A program made the translations under genes and the position numbers. Below, one piece after another: positions 9,172-18,946 of a stretch of DNA of 33,516 nt. The stretch covers positions 670,001 through 703,516 of the forward strand of contig CAUYUJ010015826.1 of the NCBI GenBank assembly GCA_963575745.1. Direction: 5' to 3'. The stretch comes from Prorocentrum cordatum. Lineage: Eukaryota; Sar; Dinophyceae; Prorocentrales; Prorocentraceae. How positions within the stretch are numbered: position 1 is the stretch's first letter; every line of letters begins with the position of its first letter. The notes beneath the pieces were generated by a model, which worked only from the letters and a program-made list of their open reading frames with translations, was not told the DNA's origin and ran no database searches.

Positions 9172-10181
9172 GCGTGGCAGGCGTGGCACTTTCTCGACAC
9201 CAGAGGGGGTGCGCAGGGGGTGGTCTCTCAGCGCGGCCTCTATGCATGCCAGGGTCGGAGAAAGTGGCAGGCGTGGCACTTTCTCGACACCAGAGGGGGT
9301 GCGCAGGCGGTGGTCTCTCAGCGCGACCTTTGTGCGTGCCAGGGTCGGAGAGCGTGGCAGGCGCGGCACTTTCTTGACACCAGAGCGGGTGCGCAAGCGG
9401 GTGGTCACTCAGTGCTGGTTCTATGCGTGCCAGGGTCGGAGAGCGTGGCAGGCGTGGCACTTTCTCGACACCAGAGGGGGTGCGCAGGGGGTGGTCTCTC
9501 AGCGCAGCCTCTATGCGTGCCAGGGTCGGAGAGAGTGGCAGGCGTGGCCCTTTCTCGACACCAGAGGGTGCGCAGGGGGGGTCTCTCAGCGCGGCCTCTA
9601 TGCGTGCCAGGGTCGGAGAAAGTGGCAGGCGTGGCACTTTCTCGACACCAGAGGGGGTGCGCAAGGGGGTGGTCGCTCGGCGCGGCCTCTATGCGTGCCA
9701 GGGTCGGAGAGCGTGGCAGGCGTGGCACTTTCTCGACACCAGAGGGGGTGCGCAGGGGGTGGTCTCTCATCGCAGCCTCTATGCGTGCCAGGGTCGGAGA
9801 GCGTGGCAGGCGTGGCACTTGCTCGACACCAGAGGGGGTGGTCTCTCAGCGCGGCCTCTACGCGTGCCATGGTCGGAGAGCGTGGCAGGCGTGGCACTTT
9901 CTCGACACCAGAGGGGGTGCGCAGGGGGTGGTCGCTCAGCGCGGCCTCTATGCGTGCCAGGGTCGGAGAGCGTGACAGGCGTGGCACTTTCTCGACACCA
10001 GAGGGGGAGCGCAGGGGGTGGTCTCTCAGCGCGGCCTCTATGCGTGCCAGGGTCGGAGAGCGTTGCAGGCGTGAGTGTTTCTCGACACCAGAGGGGGTGC
10101 GCAGGGGGTGGTCTCTCAGCGCGGCCTCTATGCGTGCCAGGGTCGGAGAGCGTGGCAGGCGTGGCACTTTCTCGGCACCAC
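9172..10181. repeat. 90-bp satellite array, subfamily A
   Basis: Eleven units plus a partial one. Unit starts (GCGTGGCAGG-like) are at 9172, 9262, 9352, 9443, 9533, 9620, 9711, 9801, 9880, 9970, 10060 and 10150, so spacing is 90 bp with one 79-bp and one 87-bp unit. Since 90 is a multiple of three, every frame repeats a 30-residue motif, which explains the long ORFs on both strands. I treat it as satellite, not a gene. Confidence 0.9.
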
Positions 10182-10186
10182 ACACG

Positions 10187-10253
<67 letters not shown>
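10182..10253. repeat. CA microsatellite, second leader
   Basis: A (CA)n tract that begins inside the CACCA of a truncated satellite unit, followed by a CT-rich stretch like that after the first (CA)n. Confidence 0.95.
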
Positions 10254-10255
<2 letters not shown>

Positions 10256-10470
10256 CCCCTCCCCTGCCTTCTCCTTCCTCCCCTCCTTCACTTCCTTCTT
10301 CCCTTCACCCACGCGCAACACATGCACGGCGCGTGCATCGCACGCGCGTCTACATGCAGCTGTACGCATGCGCGCAATCGCACACGCACAACATACACCA
10401 TACAACGCTAGTGCGCGCCTGGCGTGCTCACTGCAGCTGCGATGCGGACCCGCGCCGCACCCACGTCGGT

Positions 10471-11565
10471 GGTCTCTCACCGCGGCCGCTATCCGTGACG
10501 GTCGTCCAGGGCACAGCAGGCATGGCATATTCTCGACGCCATAGGGGGTGCGCAAGGGGTGGTCTTCCATCGCGGCCACCATCCGTGACGGTCGTCCAGG
10601 GCACAGCAGGCATGGCATATTGTCGACACCAGATGGGGTGCGCAGGGGGTGGTCTCTCACCGCGGCCGCTATCCGTGACGGTCGTCCAAGGCGCAGTACG
10701 CATGGCATATTCTCGACACCAGAGGGGTTAGGTGGTGGTCTCTCACCGCGTCCGCTATTCGTAACGGTCGGCTCGGGCACAGCAGGCATGGCATATTCTC
10801 GACACCATAAGGCGACACCATAAGGGGTGCGCACGAGGTGGTCTCTCACCGCCGCTGCTATCCGCGACGGTCGTCCAACGCACAGCAGGCAGGGCATATA
10901 CTCGACACCATAGGGGGTGCGTAGGTGGTGGCTTCTCACCGCGTCCGCTATTCGTAACAGTCGGCCCGGGCACAGTAGGCATGGCATATTCTCACACCAT
11001 ACGGGGTGCGCAAGGGGTGGTCTCTCACTGCCGCCGCTATCCGTGACGGTCGTCCAGGGCACTGCGGGCATGGCATATTCTCGACACCAGAGGGGGTGCG
11101 CACGGGATGGTGTCCGAGTGCGGCCGCTATCCGTGACGGTCGTCCAGGGCATAGCAAGCATGGCACATTCTCGACGCCATACGGGGTGCGCTGGGGGTCG
11201 TCTCTGAGCGCGGCCGCTATCCGAGCCGGTCGTCCAGGGCATCGCAGGCGTGACATATTCTCGACACCATGGGGGGTGCGCATGGCGTGGTCTCTGAGCG
11301 CGGCCGCTATCCGAGCCGGTCGTGCAGGGAATAGCAGGCGCGGCACTTTCTCGACGCCATAGGGGGGTGCGCAGGGGGTGGTTTCTGAGCGCCGCCGCTG
11401 TCCGAGCCTGTCGTCCAGGGCGTAGCAGGCGTGGCATATTCTCGTAATTTCAGGGGGGGGGGCCGCAGGTGGTGGTCTGTGAGCGCGGCCGCTATCCGAG
11501 CCGGTCGTCCAGGGCGTAGTTAGCGTGGCACTGTGTTGACACCATAGGGGTTGCGCAGGGAACGG
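10471..11565. repeat. 90-bp satellite array, subfamily B
   Basis: About twelve units; the GGTCTCTCA-like box lies at 10471, 10561, 10651, 10737, 10840, 10930, 11019, 11109, 11199, 11289, 11380 and 11473. The unit shares GTGCGCAGGGGGTGGTCTCT and TTCTCGACACCA boxes with subfamily A but has CCGTGACGGTCGTCCAGGGC where A has CGTGCCAGGGTCGGAGAG. The irregular spacing at 10737-10840 comes from a 13-bp internal duplication. No gene is inferred from the ORFs it contains. Confidence 0.9.
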
Positions 11566-12442
11566 CCACCAGAATTATTCTCACATGCTTCACTTCAGCT
11601 ATCATCATTCCAGCCATAATATAAGTACGTGCGGTTCCTCGGTAGCGCAATTGCACATGTTTTAGTCGAGTGTGTGTGGCTTTAAGGCGCAAACATCAGT
11701 TTGAAAACCACCCGCCCTTCATGTGTGAAACTGATACCAATACTTAAGCTTCAGGCCCACAATTGGTAAAGAAGTCTCGGACGAAATGCCCGGCCCGCCC
11801 TTCCGACTGGCCTCGAGGTGCGACAGGGAGGGGTTCTCCATAAGGAAAGGAATGGAGAAAGAGGAAATGGAGGAGTAGGAGGAGGAGTTGCCACAGGATA
11901 AGGATGAGGATGAGGATGATGAGGATGAGGCAGGGGATGTGGAGGACCAGCGGCATCGTGCAGGAACGCAGGAACGGAAAAAGGAGTCGCGGGTGGATAA
12001 AGCGAAGAGAGCCCCCCTCGTCGCAGGAAGCCAGCGCCTGCCGCAGCCTCGCTGCCCGGGCGTCCCGCGACCGCGGGCACCCGCGCCGACGACGCGGCGC
12101 TCGCACTGCTGCCCACTGCCGCGGAGTGGCCGCCCGGCGCGGCCGGCCGGGGGGGGGGCCTTCGGGCATGGCGCGGGGCGGACGCGGCAGTTCAGGGGCA
12201 GCGTTGGGGTGCGGGGGGGGGGGGACAGGCTCAGGGGGCAGCGATGGAGACGCGTTGGGGGGGGGGGGGGGGGGCAGATTTGGGGGAGGCTCGAGGGGCA
12301 GCGTTGGGGGGCGTTGGGGGGGGGGCAGCGTTCGGGGGGCGGGGGAGGCATCGACCCCCAGATCGCCCATGCATCGCCGATATGGGGCCCGACAGCCCAC
12401 CTCGCCGAGGAGCGTGCGGCGTGTCGCTGTCTCGGAGCGCAG
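11566..12442. other. No gene recognised; GA-rich and G-run stretches
   Basis: Holds the partial 83-bp unit (about 11680-11735), a purine-rich GGA/GAT tract (11830-11940), and G runs at 12210-12345. ORFs on both strands follow this composition. Confidence 0.5.
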
Positions 12443-12619
12443 GGCGAGGGCGGCACTTCGCTCTCCGAAGTCTTCAGCCTCCGCCCCCTCTCGGGCGGCG
12501 GGGTGCCGCCGCGGGAGCTCGGCGCGGCGGCACCTGCCGCGGCAGCTCCTGCCGCGCGGGGGGGTGCGGAGGGTGAAGGTCCAGGGCTGGCGGCTCGGAC
12601 AAAATCGCTCGCGCCCAGG
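12443..12619 (+). CDS. Candidate internal exon, Ala/Gly-rich product
   Basis: A 59-codon segment follows an acceptor-like GGAGCGCAG and precedes a weak GT donor (AGG|GTCTCC) inside a CT-rich stretch. It is phase 0 at both ends. It reads GEGGTSLSEVFSLRPLSGGG and then an Ala/Pro-rich run; the first 30 codons nearly all end in G or C. No domain is recognised. The donor is weak and the Ala run is low complexity, so the call rests mainly on codon bias and phase. Confidence 0.3.
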
Positions 12620-12784
12620 GTCTCCTCCTCTTCCTCCTCCTGCGGAAGGTGTTTTGTTCTACTTTTGGCTCGGCCTCCCAGAGGCTTCCCAAGAGGGCCC
12701 TCAGAGGGAAATGTGATTGATTTTTTCATGGCTTCCAGAGGTTTTTCTGGTTCGCCCTTTTGCGGGCCAACATCAACCCGAACC

Positions 12785-13070
12785 GGCCCAAGAGGCTCCA
12801 AAGATCGCCCCAAGATAGCCCAAGAGGCCCCCCAAGAGCCCGAAAACGATCCAAGAGAGTCCCAAGACAGCCCAAGAGGGCTCCAAGACGGGCCCACGAG
12901 AGCCCCAAGAGCGCCCAAAGAGGCACCCAAGAGGGCCCCAAGACGCCGCCAGGAGAGCCCCACGACGGCCAAAGGCCTCCAAGACGCCCCAAGACGGCCC
13001 AAAAGGGCCCCGAGACGACCCAAGAGAACCCACAAGGGCCCCAAGAAGACTCCCAAGAGGCCCCAAAACG
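12785..13070. repeat. 12-bp minisatellite, inverse orientation
   Basis: Degenerate CCCCAAGAGGCC/CAAGACGGCC units, the reverse complement of the array in the 1.2-kb elements. The plus ORF through it (Arg/Pro/Lys-rich) is a product of the repeat. Confidence 0.8.
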
Positions 13071-13580
13071 CTACATAACACCAGGGCTCCCAACACTGAG
13101 CTTGAATGGCACCCCCAGAAGCCTTCCAATCCTTATTTTCCTCAATCCTTCTTTCCTTCTCTTTCCCGTTATCCTCCAGTTCCTCTTCTTTCTCTGTATG
13201 TTCTCTTCTCCTCCTCCTCTCAGCCTCCTCCTCGTACGTTTCGCTCCTTCTGCTCCTCCTCCTCCTCTTCCTCCTCCTCCCCCTACTCCTTCTGATCCTC
13301 TTCATGTTCCTCTTCCCCACCCCGTCAAGATTCTAGCAGAACCAGTTTTCCTCTCTCTCCCACTTCTGTTCTGCGGGGTCCTTCCGCAGCCATTTCGGCT
13401 GTACCCCAGATCTCCTGATAATGCTGAACGATGCCTCCTGGAAAGGCGGATACTTATTTGTACATATGTAGTATGCTTCCATAGGCGCATGTGTGTGCGC
13501 ATGTACTCACGCACGCACTCCGCTAACGTGCGAAACTCTAAAGGACCAAGGTGCATGGCGCGCAGCGCCAATGCAGTCTT

Positions 13581-13605
13581 GTATATATATATATATATAT
13601 ATATG
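13581..13605. repeat. TA microsatellite
   Basis: About eleven TA units followed by GTGTGT. Confidence 0.95.
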
Positions 13606-14274
13606 TGTGTCTCTGGGCCCCTTCGGGCAGGTACCTGGGAATGGGGTCGAGAGTTCTGCCAGGTCCGGCGATTCGGAAACATGTGTCGTCGAAGGTTCGG
13701 GGATGCAGTGCAGAGAAAACCATGCCACGAATTAGTATGTTCCGACCTACTTTAGCCTTGATCACCAGAAAGAATTTCGAGCACCAGAAAAGTACCGAAA
13801 CTCAAGGGTTTTCACGTGTCGGGCCCTGCGAGACGAACGCCCGACACTGTTTCGACACTTTTCCGGGTGGTCGAAATTATTTCTGGGATGTGGCCTTTAT
13901 GTACGATGGGAACAACATAAGCCAAGAAATGTCCTGCTTGCCTCCAGGGTGCCCTGGGTTTCTTGGGTCTCGATGGCTCTGCAGTGGAAGGCGCGACGCT
14001 CCCACGCCAGAAACAAGAGGGCGCCCTGGGGTCTCAGGGTTGGGATTATTGTGGAAGGTTTCTTGTGGTCGAGCTCCCACTGGAAACACTCCGCGCGGGA
14101 GGTCCGCCCAGGAGTCCTTGCTTCGTGCTGAAGCCAGGGCGCACAAGTCAGGAGGACGGCGCGCCTGTGTGTGTGAGTGTGTGTGTGTTCTAGGGCTGGG
14201 TATGTCGAGGTCATGGGCGAGTGCGAAGCAACCTGGGGAAGTTTGGCAGGGGCCAGCCTTTCCATCTCTCCTAG
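13606..14274. other. No gene recognised; one short hairpin
   Basis: Contains a 9-bp perfect stem (13816-13824 with 13839-13847, GTGTCGGGC/GCCCGACAC) around a 14-base loop. The ORF readings here are short and unremarkable. Confidence 0.5.
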
Positions 14275-14439
14275 AAGTCGGGCCTGTCCCCCTACTGGAG
14301 GAATGCCCAAAAATGGTTTAAAAAAATGGTTTCCGGCAGATTTGGGAGCATTGTATGACTATGTTTGACTATTTGAGAGTATTTTTGACTACCTATAATT
14401 TTTCTTCCAAAATCCGCCTGTAGGGGACAGGCCAGACTT
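14275..14439. mobile_element. 165-bp TIR element (MITE-like)
   Basis: Imperfect terminal inverted repeats of about 22 bp: left AAGTCGGGCCTGTCCCCCTAC, right GTAGGGGACAGGCCAGACTT. The interior is AT-rich (TTTGACTA repeats), unlike the surrounding DNA, and holds no ORF. A half copy of the right end lies at 16739-16772. Target duplication is not clear. Length and structure suit a non-autonomous DNA transposon. Confidence 0.6.
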
Positions 14440-14715
14440 TATCCTAGTCCTGGCCAAGGTCCCTCCAGCGTGCAGCTCTGGCCACCTTGCATCCTGTTTC
14501 GCGTTCGTTCCGCTTCCTCTGGTGGTGCAACTTCAGGTCTCACGTGCGCAGTGCTTCCCACACGTTGCCTTCGCGTCCCTGTCTTCTCGGCTCTGTGCTC
14601 TGCCGGAGGAGCGCGTGGAAGGAGGGGGATAGGAGGAGAAATTGGCGGGGCTTGGACAGTGGGGAAGGGGAGTGCGGTTTGAGACGGGAACGAGGGGGGT
14701 GACGAGGAGAAATAC

Positions 14716-15005
14716 GATGATGACGACGACGACGGTGACGACGACGTTGACGATGGTTTTTGATAAAGTTGAGGTTGTTGATGATTACGACTTCGTTGAT
14801 GTTGACGATGCTGATGCTGAGGATGGTGTTGGTTATGATGATGGTGATGATGGTGTTGGTGCTGATGGTGATGATGATTTGATCATGATGATGATGATGA
14901 CGACGAGGATGACGAGGGTGACAAGGAGGAGTCGGACGAGGATGATGATGATGATGCTGATGATGATGCTGCTGATGAGGATGATGATGATGATGATGCT
15001 GCTGC

Positions 15006-15051
<46 letters not shown>

Positions 15052-15095
15052 GGTGGTGGTGGTGGTGGTTGGTGGTGGTGGTGGTGGTGAGGAGG
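14716..15095. repeat. GAT/GTT/GGT compound microsatellite
   Basis: Mixed GAT, GAC, GTT, GCT and GGT triplets over ~380 bp. An acidic frame (D/E-rich with EGDKEESDE) is open through the second half but ends at 15090; the triplet register is kept by the repeat itself. Confidence 0.9.
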
Positions 15096-15110
15096 AGGAG
15101 GAGCGATCCG

Positions 15111-15233
15111 AGGAACCAGAATGAGAAGGAGGACGTGGGGGTCAGCGCATCACATGGTGATGACGATGATGACGAAGACAGTACGGACGCATTTGAAAAC
15201 TTTGCCATTCAGGAGTATCCGCCTCCCCAATGA
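15111..15233 (+). other. Possible terminal exon, acidic
   Basis: Directly after the GAT/GGT tract one plus frame reads EKEDVGVSASHGDDDDDEDS and then TDAFENFAIQEYPPPQ before TGA at 15231-15233. The reading is coherent and resembles an acidic C-terminus. It is not in frame with the upstream GAT-coded Asp run, so a splice site (perhaps CAG at 15117-15119) would be needed. Third positions are not biased. It may be the end of the gene upstream or chance. Confidence 0.25.
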
Positions 15234-15604
15234 GATGCACATTCATCCTATCTCCCCGCACCTTCCGAATTTGGATGACATCCATTCTGCACTCTCCTCT
15301 CATCCACGTTCCCTCGTCAGCAGTCCCCCCTCCCTCCGTCCATCCTTCCCACAACTCCCTCACATCCCCCTCCATCCTTCCTCACCTTCCCTGTCCTCCC
15401 AGGTGCTCCTCTTCCCTGCCCGATCGCCCCATACCGCCCGTTCCACCATCCGTCGGTCCTTCCCCCTCTTACTCCCTCCCACACTCATCGCCCCCATTCT
15501 TCCTGTCTCCCTCGCCCTCGTCTCTCCCCCCCCCGCCCTTCTCCCACCCCCGCGGGCCTGCCTCGCTCACTCCATCCCCCTGCCCTACCCCTCCCCGCTG
15601 CGAG

Positions 15605-15757
15605 GATGCCCAGCTCGACGTCGCGCAGCGGGCGCCCCTCGACCCGTTCGCCTGCACCCTGCCTTTCTACCGCGAGGAGACCCCCCTCGAGGCCGCGCGG
15701 GCGCCCTTCGACTCGCTCGCCTTCAAGAGGGAGCTGTCCGAGCACGTGCTGGCGCAG
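15605..15757 (+). CDS. Candidate internal exon (51 codons)
   Basis: This is the best coding segment in the window. After a ~290-base pyrimidine-rich stretch ending GCGAG, 51 codons run in phase 0 to a canonical CAG|GTGCAG donor at 15758. 49 of the 51 codons end in G or C. The product reads as a soluble helical segment (LDPFACTLPFYREETPLEAA and later FKRELSEHVLAQ). No family is recognised. A 396-base intron (15758-16153) would end at CCCCCCGCAG and join in phase to the next candidate exon. The intron contains the 165-bp TA-flanked MITE. The left acceptor is the less certain boundary. Confidence 0.5.
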
Positions 15758-16153
15758 GTGCAGAGGCAACGTTCGGGAGGAGCTCCGCTCCCGGGGGAGC
15801 GCATCGGCCCCCCGCCGCCGAGTCATCGCCGGCCGGCGCCCGCGGGCCCGCCCCTGCCCAGGAACGTTCGGCCTCGCCAGCGTGGCCCCTGCTAGCCCCG
15901 GTGACTCTGCGGCGTACACCTTAGGCGATGCTTAAGAAAACCTAAGTTTTCGGCCAGAGTCTCGATTATTCGTAACGTTTCAATGTAAATCCTAAGATTA
16001 GAATGGAAATTTTGGGTTTGTATTCAAGTTCTGAGACTATGAATTTCTTAACCCATGATTTCTTAAGCATTTCGCAGGGTGTAGCGCCGATTCCAGGTCG
16101 CCGCCTCCGCCCCGGAGCTGGTCCCCCCACCCTCTTGTGGTTGCCCCCCGCAG
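15758..16153 (+). other. Inferred 396-bp intron with MITE inside
   Basis: Begins GTGCAGAGG after CAG and ends CCCCCCGCAG. The phase is 0 on both sides. The inserted MITE (15917-16081) makes up ~40% of it. Without transcripts the boundaries are inference. Confidence 0.4.
15917..16081. mobile_element. 165-bp TA-flanked MITE, copy 1
   Basis: Ends are CACCTTAGGCG and CGCAGGGTG, with a perfect 12-bp inner part (ATGCTTAAGAAA and its inverse). TA dinucleotides flank it (15915-15916, 16082-16083). Copy 2 at 21218-21382 has the same length and the same interior with scattered substitutions but different flanks, which fixes both borders. The interior is AT-rich and has no ORF. TA duplication and ~23-bp TIRs suggest a Tc1/mariner-like non-autonomous element; no transposase is seen here. 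Confidence 0.8.
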
Positions 16154-16198
16154 GTGGGGGAGGTCTGCCACGCGGCGCTGGGGAGCCTGCGCGCGGAG
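16154..16198 (+). CDS. Candidate short exon (15 codons)
   Basis: Follows CCCCCCGCAG and starts in the phase left by the 15605-15757 exon. It reads VGEVCHAALGSLRAE, with all 15 codons ending in G or C. The 3' boundary is placed before GCGCCG (a GC donor) because the sequence turns into a CTC tract soon after; this end is uncertain. Confidence 0.35.
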
Positions 16199-16234
16199 GC
16201 GCCGGGAGCGGCGGGAACTTCCTCCCCCTCCTGC

Positions 16235-16306
16235 TCCTGCTCTTCCTCCTCCTCCTCCTCCTCCTCCTCCTCCTCCTCCTCCTCCTCCTCCTCCTCCTCC
16301 TCCTCT
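16235..16306. repeat. CTC microsatellite
   Basis: A clean CTC run that may lie in an intron after the short exon. Confidence 0.95.
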
Positions 16307-16362
16307 CTGGAGGGCAGCCCTGCCCTGTCTCCGCCCTGAGATTGCGTCGGGGTTGGCCCCCA

Positions 16363-16524
16363 GCGATGCGAACAGACAGGGCGGGGATCTCAGCCTCAGA
16401 AGAGCAAGGCGGACATCTCCGCAAGAGTGTGGCGGAGAAGGCGACGGCAGAGTGGGGCGGACATCGGCATCGGCTTGAGCAGCAGGGCGACGACTCTCGC
16501 TCCGGCGGCGGATCCAGGGTCAGG
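16363..16524 (+). other. Possible exon
   Basis: After CCCCCAG one plus frame reads MRTDRAGISASEEQGGHLRK and continues to a Ser/Gly-rich end just before a GTAGGGG that is also the edge of a foldback element. The reading is coherent but third positions are only moderately G/C-rich, and its link to the upstream exons is unproven. Confidence 0.25.
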
Positions 16525-16526
16525 TA

Positions 16527-16673
16527 GGGGTCACGTGCGAGCCCTACCCCGACCCCCCACGATTTCTGAGGGGGAGGGCGGGGCTCACTTCGTTCGGGAG
16601 CGAACCCTACCCCCACCCTCCCCTATCAGAAGTCGGGGGGGGGGCAGGGGGGGAGGGCTCGCACGTGGCCCCC
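16527..16673. mobile_element. Foldback (near-palindromic) element, copy 1
   Basis: The left half (GGGGTCACGTGCGAGCCCTA...) is an imperfect inverse of the right half (...GGGCTCGCACGTGGCCCCC). The same element at 32379-32528 is nearly a perfect palindrome. Flanks are TA on the left and TT on the right. It could fold into a ~70-bp hairpin. Confidence 0.7.
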
Positions 16674-16738
16674 TTGTCAGGCTCGGCTGGAGCCGAGGGC
16701 CCGGGCCAGGGCACCAGGGCAAGGAGGGGGGCGAGGAT

Positions 16739-16772
16739 CCAAAATCCGCCTGTACGGGGACAGGCCCGACCT
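16739..16772. repeat. Half copy of the 14275-14439 TIR element
   Basis: Matches the right end of that element (CAAAATCCGCCTGTA then GGGGACAGGCC) with an insertion and a substitution. The rest of the element is missing. Confidence 0.6.
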
Positions 16773-16819
16773 ACCCCCCCCTTCCTCCGAAGATCGGCCG
16801 CGATAAACGCACAAGATCA

Positions 16820-17164
16820 CATCGCGTTCATGATGCGTAGCACCCGGCAGTCAATCGTGCTGATGTGATTGGAGCCTGCGTACGTGGCATAATCAGATTC
16901 GAACTTCTGGAAAAAGTGGAGGAACCAGCGATCGAGCCTATTTCAATGTATGCCAAACCTTGAGGCACCAGGCTTTTCAGTGGACAGCGCCATGATCGAC
17001 GAAAAAGGCCAGATCAATGATCTGAGGCACGCCTCCAAGAGAACAGGTTGGCCGGCATGGGTCGTCACCGTCGGAGCCCATCTCATGACAGTTGGCCGGA
17101 AGATGTCACCGAATGGTAATGGCACCAGCTGTGTCAGTCCTCGGACGGCCTGCACACGATACAA
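16820..17164 (-). pseudogene. Decayed LINE-like endonuclease fragment
   Basis: On the minus strand 73 codons (17164 to 16946) are followed by TGA at 16943-16945 and then 41 codons in the same frame to a second TGA at 16817-16819. The second part reads DRWFLHFFQKFESDYATYAG followed by SNHISTID. A W..F..F..F(E) run ahead of an S-[TR]-I-D motif is the pattern I know from the C-terminal part of AP-endonuclease domains in dinoflagellate LINEs (S-x-I-D-R). The match is from memory and short. The internal stop and a disturbed residue after STID indicate decay. Confidence 0.35.
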
Positions 17165-17329
17165 CGCTTTGTTGGTACTTATCCGTTCACCGTTGTATGT
17201 CCGGTTACCCCTGTATGCTCCCCTGTGGACGTTCCCAACTTAGTGATGCTGGCGAAAAACGCGATATGATAGTTCCAGTGTAAAGTATGTTTAAGCAGGC
17301 TAGGGCTAGCAGTCCACCACAGGAAATAA

Positions 17330-17942
17330 ACTTCTACAGGAACAGAAGGCGGTATCGATGGATCCCACCAGCAGCGTCAACGACAATTCCGAGAAAGTCT
17401 GGCGGCGGCAGTTGGATCCATTTCAGAGCCCCTTACGGCTGGAACATTCGAGCAACTCCTGCGCGCGCAGTTGGGCCCACTCCAGAAGGGCATCGCGGCT
17501 ATCAAACCTATGGCGCTTCCTAGCGAGATTTGCAGAATGCAGTTGGCTTGTTGAAGCACGATGTCGAAGACCTGACGAGGCGCATTGGGGTCTTGGAAAC
17601 CAATTACTCTTCGCAGCCGCTGTCCGCGAAAACAGCATCTTGAGCGTCCGTCGACATCGCGCGGGAAAAAATGTTGCACCTTGTACTGCTCCGGAATTGT
17701 GGCGACCGAGTTCCTACCGCCTCCAATTCGGACAACAAGGGGGATTTCACCGCAGTGGTCGGGAGCTTGACGGCTTCGACTCAATCGCCGCCGCTTTCGA
17801 CTGGCTAGAAGCGGAGACGGAGAAATTGGGAGATCCAGACTGGATACAAATGCATGGAGGGCGAGCTCTATCTCACGATTTCTGCAACTTCGATGGCCCA
17901 GATGCACGGGATACAGCTGCGACGCAGATCCAGTCAGCCTGA
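17330..17942 (+). pseudogene. Decayed coiled-coil plus RRM-like ORF (LINE ORF1-like)
   Basis: Four frame-shifted pieces follow one another. 17330-17551 reads EQLLRAQLGPLQKGIAAIKP. 17524-17640 reads LLKHDVEDLTRRIGVLE, a clear heptad coiled coil, and the same frame continues past TGA (17641) to 17805 with GDFTAVVGSL. Another frame, 17755-17942, reads DSIAAAFDWLEAETEKLG and later FDGPDARDTA. Coiled coil, then a beta strand (TAVVGSL), a helix with WLEAE and an FDG..ARD strand-helix is like an RRM in ORF1 proteins of dinoflagellate LINEs. Two frameshifts and one stop show it is not functional, unless indels are assembly errors. The assignment is inference. Confidence 0.35.
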
Positions 17943-18598
17943 CTTGAGAAGACTTGGAGCACCACGTATGGCCTGGTCCTGATCGTCCACCCCTGGCCAG
18001 AGCTGCCCGTGGGCCGCTCTGCGGTCTCAAGTACAGTCAACGCGCCTAGTAAGGACGCGCGCCTTCATTTAGGATGCCCTTGCGTCATTGCCTCTGCGGC
18101 CCGTCCTTCGCCGTTTTCACTGGCCGCCCCCCGCCCCAAAAATCCAACTTCGGCCTCCAAGGGTCTTGTGTCCTTACCACCCGTCCTCAATAAACGTTTT
18201 GACTGTACTCGCGTTCCTGACCGCAACCTTTTTTCCAGTGGAGGTTGGCGGGGAGCTCGCGCACGCAGTAGGCGTGGACGGGAACGCGCTTAAAGGGGAG
18301 CGGCGCGACGACTGGGATGGGCGGGGGGCGTTGCGCCCGTTCCAGGTCTTGTGGTATAGTTCACTGTTGCGAGGGAGTTGCACAGCAGAACGCAACAGGG
18401 ATTAAATGAGAGTCATAGGCAGCTCCGAAGGTTCCAACGGCACAGCGAAGTGGTAATTCCGGCCCGCGCTGATTCTCGATAGCACAAGAGCCGACAGAGA
18501 ATTTAAAGACGCCCTGGGAATCGTCGCGCACGCGCTTTCCTCTTCCATGAACACCTCCAGTTTTTTCCCCACAGTCATTCACAGTCAGACTGTCTTCC
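17943..18598. other. No gene recognised
   Basis: A minus ORF of 84 codons (18361-18615) reads fairly well (KRVRDDSQGVFKFSVGSCAI) but has no context or recognised domain. Confidence 0.4.
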
Positions 18599-18599
18599 A

Positions 18600-18799
18600 G
18601 GCTGTCAATATCCAAGCTCGTTTAGATTCGAAGTTTCTTGCGCGTAGACATTCACGGCGGAAATGCCAATACAACGAGATGCACACACGGGGAGCTCCAC
18701 GCAGTGACTAATTATTCTCTGACCGCGTCGGATCTCTCCCTTCCCCTCCTCCCTCTCTACAGTAGACAATGATGATTGTGGTGAGAGCATAATGTGAGT
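18600..18799. repeat. Leader block of composite repeat, copy 1
   Basis: 18639-18715 matches 20065-20140 (TTGCGCGTAGACA, ACGGCGG, GATGCACA, GGGGAGCTCCACGCAGTGA boxes) and, inverted, part of 26605-26640. In the two plus copies it precedes a GAT tract and then the ~152-bp satellite. Confidence 0.65.
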
Positions 18800-18884
18800 A
18801 TGATGGGGATGGTGAATGATGGATGAGTATGAATATGATGATGCTGATGATTATGATGGTGGTGGTGGTGGTGATGATGATGAC

Positions 18885-18931
<47 letters not shown>

Positions 18932-18946
18932 CGATGTGCAGATGAT
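18800..18946. repeat. GAT microsatellite
   Basis: GAT/GGT triplets that run straight into the GAGGATGTCT box of the satellite. Confidence 0.95.

Noticed and set aside
9131-11437. ORFs of 350-550 codons across the 90-bp satellites on both strands
   Set aside because: A 90-bp unit is a multiple of three, so any stop-free unit gives long ORFs in several frames at once; no codon bias favours one.
13816-13847. 9-bp hairpin as a terminator
   Set aside because: No bacterial context and no following T run; a stem of this size is common by chance in GC-rich DNA.
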